The notes under the pieces are model-generated. The model had not been told where the DNA came from and searched no databases. It saw nothing but the letters and a program-made list of their open reading frames with translations. Below, piece after piece: positions 10,879-21,501 of a stretch of 64,000 bases of DNA; the first letter of the stretch is position 1, and every line of letters starts with the position of its first letter. The translations under genes were made by a program, and so were the position numbers. The stretch is from Coffea arabica. Taxonomy: Eukaryota > Streptophyta > Magnoliopsida > Gentianales > Rubiaceae. The stretch is from the NCBI RefSeq assembly GCF_036785885.1, contig NC_092326.1, positions 42,804,287 through 42,868,286 on the forward strand, in the 5' to 3' direction.

Positions 10879-12612
10879 ATGGTAACGCTTCTCCCCTTGT
10901 CCCTGTCTATACATGTATCAACTTTGTCCCTATGTTCTCCAATTTGTTTTTTGGTGCATAACTTTTTCTTTTTAATTGCATATCATGCAGGCAACCATTT
11001 TTCATGAATCATTAGCCAGCCACCCTCGTTAAACTTTTTCATTTTATCAATTGGCTGAGCACGATCCTTTTCCCCAAATCTTTTTTTTTCTTCTTCAATG
11101 AGTACCATCTTTCCTTTAGTAGGCGACTTAAGCAAATGAGGTTTTACGCACATAGATACAGCTCTCTCTGGGGATGGCTTCCCCAGAATCCAGGGCGTTT
11201 AGCCTATCATTTTTTTTTTCAAAACATTAGTTGCGGTCTCACCAGCCTCCAATAATTATATTCCTCATCTGGATTTCTCGCTTTTTTTTTCCTCAACATT
11301 ATATTTGTTCGTGTTTTGGTTTATCAGGAAGGTGAAGATATAGAATCAGTGAACATTAATTAGATCATTAACCAGGCTCACCGCTCGTTGACTGGGATTT
11401 TGTCTATTAGTTCCATTGGCCATCAATGCATGCAAGTGAGAAAATGGGCTAAAAGGGCCTGGCTTGAATTGTTTTGCTCGTAAACATGCCAAAAAATAAC
11501 GGTTCGATGGATTTCTTGCAGACAACATCCAAACGCCTGTCTGAGCGGAAGATCGCAAAGTTTGAGAAGAACATAACCCGTAGAGGACTCACTTTTTCCA
11601 GCAAGAAAGCATTTGAACCTGCACACATTGTCCTCTTGCTCTTTGCTGTTTTGGTCGTTGGATCATGTAATTGACTTCCCTCGTCTTCGGCTTGTTTACT
11701 ATGTAGCGTAGTGATCCTTTTGACATGTGTATATCTACGCATATTTCCCCTTAAATTGATGCTTGTCGGCCTATGCAGCAATAATGCTACATTTTGATGT
11801 GTGGTATGGTCTGATAGTTACATGCTCTTAGAGTCGTTTAATACTTAATATTACCATTCCTAATCCATCACAACTAGCATGCTGAAAAATATACCACATG
11901 TCATACAGTTTATTGGAATTTAAAAGCCAATTAACAGGGAGCCGGATATAATACCTAAAAAGTTTCTTGGCATTGAATCTAGCATGCTGGAAAAAACATG
12001 GCAAGGCAATATCCTTGATTGGGTTTTTGCTGATCATTGGCGTTATCCTTAATATACTTCTCTTTTACGAATGAAGATGTCATGACATGCGCTTGCCTAA
12101 GTTTTCATTCTAATCAATTGCTTTCTTGTGGTTATTGGGGTGGGTGAAGGGGTTGTTGGACGATATTCTATGTTGATTAATCTCAACTTAATTTGCAACT
12201 TACTTATGCTGCTCTTAACGTGAGTTGCTTCTCTTTTTCTTTTGCCACTGTGGATCTGGCTCCTGACTTCGCATGAACTTGTTAGTCCTTTTCCTCTCAA
12301 CTCCAGTGTCTCTCCTGTCAAGTGTCATGTCTTTGTTTTGATAGTGGCTGCTTCAGTAGTTACTTAGGAGATACTGAAGATTCAGATCTCGCTTTATTTT
12401 TGCCGCAGTTTTTTGGCATTTTGCTAGTTCTAATCTAAAACTTTCTGCCAACACTTCCCAAATTGAAAAGCTAATGAGTTTTCTGCAGTTGTGTTTGCTT
12501 TTTCTAGTCTGATATGCATTCTGTCCAGCAGTTATTTTGTTTAAACATTTTCTTTTTCTTGGCAGTTATTTTTCAGGTTGTCAGGATGGCGCTTAAAGGT
12601 GAAGCACCTTGA
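10879..12612 (+). CDS. SERP1/RAMP4-type ER membrane protein
   Basis: A stress-associated ER protein of the SERP1/RAMP4 family, a tail-anchored subunit associated with the Sec61 translocon. Exons are 10879-10881 (the ATG alone, then donor GTAACG), 11522-11666 and 12566-12612, giving 64 residues. The start MTTSKRLSERKIAKFEKNIT is the family signature. A basic cytosolic half precedes a single C-terminal helix at about residues 36-52 (HIVLLLFAVLVVGSFIFQVV), then a short tail ending GEAP. The central part (LTFSSKKAFEPAH) differs from the usual plant version (VPETTTKKG...YPVGP), so this is a divergent paralogue or lineage variant. The 5' leader carries a CTC triplet run (10808-10828). Confidence 0.88.
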
Positions 12613-13447
12613 GGAACTAAAGACGATTTATCAAGAACTGCTGCCTATAGCTCATGTCAATATGTACCAAATGAAAAGAATGCAAATTGTTGAAAACTAA
12701 AGAACTAATTACGTCCAAATTCAAATAAAAGGTGGCGATTTGTAGTACAATTATTTTTTGGTTGTTCCTTCTAAGATCATAGATCTTCACTTGCACCTTG
12801 GCTTGAGGATCTCTTTTGGCCATTCTAAATCACCTGGGAAGTAATTATTCTTGCTTTCAGTTAATTATATTCTTTAATTCCAACTTAGGACAGAATTTCC
12901 ATGACTAATGACAAAACGGGAAAAAGCAAGCAATCACAACCTCAACCTAAAACTTGCCTATGATGTCTTTCTTCTAAATTCATGTCCTCCACCAATCATC
13001 CATAACTTAAACTGGAATTCGAGATGCATATCCGTGAAACGGAGGGTCAACACAAACATTTTTAAGAGAAAATTTGCCAAGTGAGCTTCCAGCTGCAGGA
13101 ATGATATCAAAATCATTACTGTTCCCAGAACCCACATTTTAAGCTGATGATGAGCTCATTTCTATCTTTAGTACCGTCGAGGTAACATCATACTTGAACT
13201 TTATTTTCTTTTTTTTATTGTTGGGGTGCGGGAGGGGGTGTAGTTGAAGGTTCAGATACCTACTAAGTAAAGTACCTTCAGATTACGAAAATTTTTGGTA
13301 ATATAGGTCACTTTTTGTTTGCAGACATAAAGCAAGCTTGCAATTTTAGAATTTATGAGCATATTTGACTTTATAAGTTTGAAGAAATAAATCTGTTACT
13401 CAAATAGGATAAACTAGTGCCAGCACATCTAAGAACATAAAGATAAA
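12613..13447. other. SERP-like 3' UTR and intergenic
   Basis: No gene recognised. The two flanking genes converge here, so the stretch should hold both polyadenylation regions. Confidence 0.4.
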
Positions 13448-13810
13448 CAACACATTGGCATTGCTGGAAGGACAATGATAAAATGTAAAATGGTGAAGTA
13501 TTATTCATGCTTCAAAAAGTGTATGATGCATCCATTTCCCATGGTTGCACTTCCTTTCATCAGTTCCCATGTGCATGAAGCGAACTGCTTCCTGTCTTTA
13601 AGGCAAGAATCTGAACTCTGACAAGATAGAACTCATTGGCAGCATCGGAAGGATGATGGTGGTGTCTAAGATGAGCAGAATCTTTCATGCTTCAGAAAAG
13701 TTTATGATGCATCTGCTTGCCACAGTTACGCTTGCTTTCATCAGATCTACGTGCTGCAGGGACAGAAGTGCTTGATGTCTTTGAACATTGGCAACAGTCT
13801 GAACTCTTTG
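13448..13810. repeat. Tandem duplication of the coiled-coil gene's last exon
   Basis: Two direct copies with a period of about 181-188 bases. The right copy (about 13629-13810) holds the real C-terminal coding sequence and stop of the minus-strand gene. The left copy (about 13448-13628) is a decayed version in its 3' flank. Matching landmarks are CATTGGCA/CATTGGCAG at 13453 and 13634, TTCATGCTTC at 13504 and 13684, GATGCATC downstream of each, and CTGAACTC at 13611 and 13799. Confidence 0.8.
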
Positions 13811-16139
13811 ATAATTTTTGTGTGCAAGAATTGAAGCCAAACTCATGGCCAATTTTCAAATTCTTTCTAAACAAACCTTCATCATCTGGGAAGTCAAGCT
13901 TCTCAAACTCCTGTAGAAAGTATACTTATTTGTTCAGATAGTATAACATGTTTTACTCACTCCGAAGGGATATATGTGCTAATACCAGATACAACAAGTG
14001 CCAGAAGATTTTAATATCTGCTAATGTACTTACCATGGACTTTGTTTTGTAGTAGGGAGTTAGGCAGGGATTCAGATCTTTGAGAAACATGTCATCTGGA
14101 CTGCCGGGTGCTGTATGATCACCAGAACTGAACTCCTGATCATATTGCAGAATATATAAAGTAACTGCTTCATGAATAGGTAGAAGTTAAAGATAACTCA
14201 AAATAGACATCCTGAATTTGAAGTGTGAACAATCCTTTACAAAGTTGAACAAGCTGAACTCTCGATCATATTGGAGATAGATAGCAAAACTACTTCAGCA
14301 GTACAGTTGAATAAACAGAAGGAAAAATGAATGCAATGAACTTCTGATCATATTGCAGATTGATGGCATAACTACTTCAGTAGTACAGTTGAATAAAAAG
14401 AAAGAAAAATGAATGTAATGATACAGTGTTGCATGTTACTACCATCAGCGCTCAGAGTGTGATATACATCCCCCCTACATCCTCTTTACCATATAGTGCA
14501 AGATATTCTGCTTTCATGACTCAAGATAGAATTACTTTAAACTCTCTCAAGACAAATTAACATGCAATGAACTACCATCAGATTTTATAGATCACTCAAA
14601 TGATGATGCACAAGTATACTGGTTAACTGATAATTGGTCAACACAATCATCAATCTTGGTTTCATATATGTATGTATGTATGTGTGTATATATATATCTG
14701 TTTGGAATGATGTTCTAACCAGGGAATTAGTTGCCTCTTCATGCTCATATGTTGGAGTCCTTGGAGAGCTATGATTATCAAAGCAGCCCCTCACTGAGCA
14801 CTTGTCTGCCTTGACCTGTGCATATCACCAAGTGAGTGTTAAATTAACACTCATAAAGCCAAGTGCAGCACTCAAAACCCAGAATATAACACTAGCAAGG
14901 ACCACCCATAAGGATGAGAACTAAAGTAAATCCTGAAACATACTGAATATATGGGTTGGCTTTATCTGGATAGGTCATTTAGTTACTTATAATCATTAAC
15001 TACCATATAGTCGTAAATCTTAGATTACCGGACATATGCAGTTTAGGTTGCTTCCCAAAGCAATTCTTTCCATTTAGACAAGCACAGTTGTAAAGTTTCC
15101 TCCCATATTGGTAATATGAACTTTCATCCCAAAGCAAAGCACCTTTTCCTTTTCATAAGATTACAATTCTTCCCACTTATTTTCTACATTTTGCGCGTGG
15201 CACATAAACATTGCTGTGTAAAATTAGCAATACTGCAGCATCAGCCTAACCTGAATCATACAAGAATATGAGTCTTACCTCTGCGAGACCCTCAGCAAGG
15301 CATTGTAATTGCCCTGTAAGAGAGGTGACCTGCCTCTGCAAACCAGGGATAAGTTGTTTCGCCTCCTTTAGTTCTGAACCTTGTTTAGCCAGGAGCTCCT
15401 GCAGTTGTGAGTTCATCACATCTGGAAACAGAATCGCACTTTTCAGGGACTTTATCTCTTCCCTTTGCTTCAAGCACAAATCCTTCAGCTTTTCAACCTA
15501 TAAAATTAGCCATTAGTAACAAATGCCCAGATATGGGTCACCCGTAAATCCTCAATTTTGAACTCAGCTGTCAAGAAATAAAGCTTGAAAATGTTTAAAC
15601 ACCCCACCACCACCACCCAATATGAAACAAAATCAATACAAAAGAATAGCCTGTGGTTGTCGGGTCCCAATCTAGAACTGTATTAATCTACAATAGTCAA
15701 TTCAGAAAGGCAAGATCGAATTTTTGGTATAAAGTACCAACAGTTTGATGAAAATAACTGTAGAAAGTCTTTACTTTTATGATTGACTTATCCAATAATC
15801 ATTTCATGAATGACAATTTCTAACTTTTCAGGAGAGCCCATATCTTAATCCCATTTGTTTATCCGAACCTTCAGAATTTGCAGTGATGACAAAACTCCTT
15901 GATACTACTACTAAAAGTTTCCCACTTCATGTGAAACTCACGATACAGCATACAAGGCTGGCATTCGTTCTGAAACACATAACAGAGTAGCATTTAACCA
16001 CAACCCAACAGTATTAAGAACTTTACCAAACTAAAGTTCAGCCATTTGCCGCAAAGATCACATTTTTTTAATTCAAAAATTCCCACTGTGTGCACAGACT
16101 CTAGACATAGAAAATCATCCGAAGGAGTTAGTACTAGTT

Positions 16140-16173
<34 letters not shown>

Positions 16174-16798
16174 TTAATGATTGCCGTTATACCTCTCTGT
16201 TTTTGTCCTCGAGCATGAGCTTAAGCTCAGAAATCTGATTTTCCTGGTCTTTGTTCAAACTCAAGAGCTCCCTTTCACTCCTCAAAACCATGGCAAGAGT
16301 TCTGGTATTCCCTTTGACCTCAGTCAAGGCCTTCCTCTCGTTCAAGATCTTGCTCTCCTCGTTATTCCTCTTCCCCCCTTTGAACAACTTGTTCTGGAGA
16401 GCAGAGAGAGGGGTTGCCTTTTTGGCGGATGCGGGGTTTTTTTTGAGATCCTCAGCTAGGAATTCCGCAGCAATTGTCAGCTTGAGAGGTTCGTTGGTAG
16501 CAGAAGCCTTGCGGGATAATTTTCTGGAGGAAGAAGAAGAGTGGGAGGATTTTGTTTCCATAAATTTCTTGACCATAGAGGTGAAGTTGTGGTGGTGGTG
16601 GTGGGTGGCGCGGGCATTCTTGGTCTTGACGAGGGCCCGTGAGGAGGAAGGTGGAGTATGCTTACTAGCGAGGAACAGGGTGTCAGTGGAGGAAGAGGGG
16701 TCGGATTTAGCGGAGGATCTGGGGCTGGAGGAGGAGGAAAGGAAGGAAGAGGAGGGAGTGTTGTAGCGGGAGGATGGCTGCTGCTTCAATGAACCCAT
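13692..16798 (-). CDS. Uncharacterised plant coiled-coil protein
   Basis: Five exons on the minus strand: 16193-16798, 15279-15497, 14720-14815, 14034-14135 and 13692-13910. All junctions are phase 0, giving 413 residues. The N-terminal third is Ser-rich and basic (MGSLKQQPSSRYNTPSSSFL), with a natural His5 run and a Ser/Arg/Lys stretch. From about residue 150 to 275 the sequence is heptad-like and rich in Leu, Glu and Lys, predicting a long coiled coil (ELLSLNKDQENQISELKLML; LKDLCLKQREEIKSLKSAIL). The C-terminal third has short motifs such as SPRTPTYEHEEAT and CLTPYYKTKSM, and a Cys-containing tail ending HHKLF. I recognise no catalytic domain. A cytoskeletal or scaffold role would be a guess from the coiled coil alone. 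All five exons are open with consensus splice sites, so the gene looks functional. Confidence 0.85.
14130..14421. repeat. Intronic repeats derived from an exon acceptor region
   Basis: Two adjacent units of about 83 bases (14256-14338 and 14340-14421) share GATCATATTG, ACTACTTCAG and AGTACAGTTGAATAAA. A shorter related piece (about 14130-14180) spans the acceptor of the 14034-14135 exon. The units lie in the intron upstream of that exon and carry extra acceptor-like CAG sequences on the minus strand. Confidence 0.75.
16135..16172. repeat. (GA)n microsatellite in intron 1
   Basis: A GA run with one interruption, 20 bases inside the first intron of the coiled-coil gene, just beyond its donor site. 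Confidence 0.9.
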
Positions 16799-17635
16799 TG
16801 TTGGGGGTTTGATTGTCTGTGTGTGTGTGTGTGTGGAGTGAGTGACCGAGTGTGTGTAATGTTTTTGAATGGAATCTGTTTTTTTTTTGGTTTTCCGAGG
16901 AAAGGATCCTTCTCTTCTTTCTTTCCTGCCTTTTCTGAGATGGGAACGGGGGATGGGTTGGCGACGGCCGAGGCTTTGCCGCTTTGGCGCTGTCTGTCTG
17001 TATGAAATTCAAATTTTCAGCGGGCATGCGCTCCTGCTACCCTCCTTACATAATTCATGGTGGTAGGTATTTGTCGTATTTGGTCTTTTCTGCTGCTTTT
17101 TAATTCTACTTTTTGGTTTTGAGGGCTGCATTTTAAACTTAGCGACACCAACCCCTTTTCCCTCCCTCTCACCCAAAAAAAAAAAAACATTATTCTTAGT
17201 ATGGTACCGAATTCAAGAATCCCAAAAATGAAGTAATTTAGATAGATGATTATTTGAAGTAATCACTGTTGGTGACACTTTTTATAACGTGATACTACAT
17301 GTGAAATGGGAAATGAAAAGATGATTATAAAGATAAAAAGTTAATTAAAAATTGTATTTGTGATATTTTGCTATCCAAATATTAGCTGAGAGCATGTTTG
17401 GATAAAATATTATTTTAGAATAATTATGATAATACTTTTTCATTTTATAGTGCGATATATGTGAGATATAAAAATAGTTGAGAAGATGAATGAATGATCG
17501 AAAAATAGGTTTGTAATGCAAGCTAAATAATTTTTGAAAAAAGATATCGGAACTTTCTTCTATTTGTGTGCCTATGGCCACCAAATAAGCACATTTAAAA
17601 GGTAAGCGGATCAATTGTTGATACTTTAAAATTAT
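16799..17635. other. Coiled-coil gene promoter and intergenic
   Basis: The first 250 bases hold a GT microsatellite (about 16817-16834) and pyrimidine tracts expected of the leader and promoter of the minus-strand gene. From 17200 on the DNA is AT-rich with no recognised feature. Confidence 0.4.
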
Positions 17636-18577
17636 GGGTAATATTGGAAACTTTCCATGAGATTTTTTTTTTTTTTTTTATCAATATCATTTAACACCTC
17701 TAAACTCCTAGAAAAACTCAGCTTCCTATTTTAGTCCTTATGAGACAAAGTAAGGTTAAAAAAATCAATTAAGTAGAATGAACAATTTTCATTCCGAAAT
17801 TTCACTTTTTTTCTCTTTTACTAGCTAATTCACTACCAAAATTCATATTAGGATGAATAGAGGCTTTAATAGTACTAAAAAAATTGCGCAGTGTGATGCA
17901 ACAAAATTCAGCAGTAACAGCTATCAAGCACATGTTGCAATAGAAGCACTTATTTATACCATTAAAACTACATACATTAGAAGTTGGAAGTGAAAGAAAG
18001 ATTGAAACATTGATGAGCAAATTTTGAAATACAATAATAAGCATTGGAAAGCATAAGTGTGTCCTGTTTAAGTTTAAGAGTGAAGTCATACAATTCACTA
18101 ATATCTTCCAATTTTCAGGAATGAAATTGCGGCTTTAATTGCAAGATTATAACAAAAAGTTTCTTTAGGCAAACAAAAAATAATTAAAAATCAGAGTTTC
18201 TACTATGGAAAATGTAGACTCATTCCAGTAATATGAAAAACAATGAAACAATTAAAGTGAATAGTTTGAACAACCATATGGTAGGTAGATTCACGCAAAA
18301 AAAACAATAATGATATTGCACTTTTAAACATACAGGTTCCTAATTTATTTTTTTTTTTTTTTGAAAAGTATGAAACAAATATGCCAAGCTTCTTTTTTAA
18401 AAAAAAAAATTTGAAAAATATTTCCAAAATAAGCCTAAACTAAGGGGAAAAGTGTCAATTGGTACCTTGTTGATTTTGACTTTTGAGTAACTGGGAAGGT
18501 GAGTGATATTTCTAAAAGTTTAGAGATGCTAAGTGATATTATGAAAAATACTAGGGGAGGTTTGTGAAACTATCCCT
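17636..18577. mobile_element. Mutator-type TIR element, degraded
   Basis: The ends GGGTAATATTGGAAAC and GTTTGTGAAACTATCCCT are inverted relatives of the ends of the other Mutator-type elements here. The flanking 9-mers TAAAATTAT (17627-17635) and TAAAATTGT (18578-18586) agree at 8 of 9 positions. The interior is AT-rich and non-coding. This is the oldest-looking of the four. Confidence 0.65.
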
Positions 18578-18984
18578 TAAAATTGTTTGCAGTACTGAAC
18601 CATTTCCAAAAGAGACAAGCCTCATTATCAATAAATGGAATTTAGTGATTCGATTAGGACGGGTGGGGGTGCGTGTGGTTGCTAAATAGACTACGGTGGC
18701 AAGCCAGCCAGCCAAACAAACTCCAAAGTCGAGCGTGTCTGTGTGTTTGCAAGCAATGCTAACACAGTAATTCGAAAACAATCAAACATGAAATTGCAGC
18801 GAGCGAGAATGGAAGACTAAAATGTCTTCATTGCAAATACATCAGTGAACAGGAGTAATTCTAAGTTGGTGCAGTAATTATTTAGTCCCGTGACCATCCC
18901 ATCCCGTAATAAGAGATATTATTTAGACGATGAATTACTGCTGCGATTGCACCTCAAATACACACGGAAAATCTAACTACGCCT
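18578..18984. other. Intergenic, nothing recognised
   Basis: No open frame or repeat that I can support. Confidence 0.5.
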
Positions 18985-19792
18985 CTACTCAAATGGAATA
19001 CTAGGAATAGCAACCAAAGACAAGAAGCTATTCTTCAATACCGAAGTCCTCGAGTCATGTCGAGGGATTCTGGTTTTGCTCCCCCGGGGAGTTTCCAGTC
19101 GAAGTGGGAGACCAGTTGAGCCAGAGCAAGATCCACGCAGGCCACCCCAAATGCAATTCCAGGGCATATCCTTCTTCCTCCTCCAAATGGTAGATACTCC
19201 ACGAACTCGATTCCATTATCCAGAAATCTCTCCGGCTTAAAACTTTCAGGATCCTCCCAAAACTCAGGATCCCTGTTGATCGCCCAACCATTGATCAAGA
19301 CTCTCGTTCCGACTGATACGTCATAGCCCCCAGTTTCACCAGGCTCCCTGCATTCTCTGGGAAGTAGCAAGGGCACTGGTGGGTGCAGCCTCAGTGTTTC
19401 TTTTATCACCGCCTTCATATAATTCAGTCCCTTAAAATCATGCTCTTTCCGTTTACCACCTTTCTTACTTCAGCTTGTGCCCTTTCCATCACGCTAGGAT
19501 TTCTTATCAGCTCTGCCATTACCCACAGAACTGTTGCTGCCGCGTATCAGTTCTTGCTGCGAACATGTCCTGTAATTTGCAATCAAGTTATCAAATTGCA
19601 GAACGTTTTTTCTAGATAAAAAGTGTCGTTCGCTTAAAGTACCCTGCGGATTTCAAATAGTATACGGTACTAATACCGATTGTATATGGAGTAGTTTGTT
19701 TATATATATGGACGACCAACAATTACGTAGTAGTAGCATGTATACTAGTAGTATTATTATTATTATTATAGTAGCATTAGCGAGTTGGCCAG

Positions 19793-19849
<57 letters not shown>

Positions 19850-20593
19850 ACCACAAAGACTGCTTTGATGCATTCGGCTGTTAAGGGAAAATCAAGGCCT
19901 CCTCTTGCACTGATCTTCAATAGAGTGTTTACTAGATCTACCTCCCCTGAATCTGCCTCTTTGTGCTCCTGGATTATGCTTTCAAATATGGGGTCGAGCT
20001 TGGACTGAAGCTTTTTGATCTTGAAAACTGTCCCGCTAATGATATGGAGAAATTTCTTTGAGGGGAACAAATCAGAAATGTCAAAACCACTGGACACCTC
20101 TATTATCTCATTTATGAGCTGTAGCAACTGATCTTGGTACGTGCATCTGGAGCCGAAAGCCGATCTACAAGTGACCGCATTGGTGAGGGCAAAGACCAAG
20201 TCAGTGAGGTTAACCGGCAGTAACCTGGATCAGGATGACTGGATGGAGCCGATCATTTTCCAAACCTCATCCTCCCGAATGGCCTGCGTTGCTCGAACAT
20301 TTTGAGGGCTGAGGAGCTCTAGGACACATATTTTACGCATTTGTCTCCAGTAACCCCCGTAGGGAGAGAATGAAACGTCCTGGGAATTATAGGTGATGGT
20401 TTGTGCGGCTAGAATTCTGGGACGGTTTGCTAGAGCAACATCGTGAGTTTTCAGGGCCTCTCCGGCCATTTGGGCACTCGAGATGACAACTGTAGATACC
20501 TCACCACGCTGCAAGTGCATGACCTGTCCATGTTCCTTGGCTAGGTCTGTGAGAGCTCGATGTGGTTGTGAACCTGACGACTGGTGTATGTTT

Positions 20594-21501
20594 TGTTGGT
20601 TCTAGACCAAATTAATCATATAAGTAATAGTAATTTTTTTGGTAAAAATTTAACAAAGAAATTCACAAAATCTCATACCTCAATATTGCATTAATAAATG
20701 CAAATAATTTGTACCATTAAAGGTTATTTTGACATGGGTTAGATGCGCGAACTAGATCTTAAAATTATTAGATGAACAGCTTCTGATCTTCAATCCGACC
20801 ACCTTGAATTGACAGCTACTAAAAAGTTCGGTAGGGCTGAGGCGCGTTGAACACTCTCTTTAAGACGATACGCGCCCCTACGGTATTTTTTAAACCGATG
20901 CAGAAGGTCTAGCGCGCCGCCTCCAGAATACAACAACTCAACTCTATAGTTGTTGCTTCCCTTTGATCTGCACAACCAAGAGAAGCAGAAGCTTCCCAAT
21001 ATCTTACTTTGCCCAAAGAAAATAGAATGAAGGAGAAAGAAATGAGTGTGAGGAAAATAGTATTTAGAATGATCTTTTGTTGAAAGAAGTGTGTGTCCCA
21101 AATTCTCCAAAGAATTTCACTATTTATAGGCTACAAAACCTTAAGAAAAAGGGGTTAAAAATGTGTAACGGTTTTTCCATATTAAATTGTAGTCAATTGG
21201 TAGAATTTATAACCTAAAAAATTAATCCACATTTGAATGGGTTATAAAGACTCAATTAATTCCTCATTTGAAACAAATAATTCATTTGTAACTCTAATTC
21301 AAATAATTGTAAAATAACTCCATTCAAAATGCATTGTAACTCCCACAATTATAATTCCCATAACTCCCAAATAAATTATTATAACTCCTTGTAATGAAAC
21401 TCCCACAATTATAATTCAAATAATTTCCAAATAAATTATTATAACTCCTTGTAAAGATTTGGTCAAGGAAAAAATTAAGATTTTATTAAAATACACTAAC
21501 A
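20594..21501 (-). repeat. 3' LTR of the inserted retrotransposon
   Basis: 908 bp. It holds a 106-codon open frame (20790-21110, minus) whose C-terminal part is shared with the other LTR. It abuts the polypurine tract, marking it as the 3' LTR in minus-strand sense. Confidence 0.92.

Noticed and set aside
16251-16766. 171-codon plus-strand frame over the coiled-coil gene
   Set aside because: Antisense shadow of a Ser/Glu/Lys-rich coding exon.
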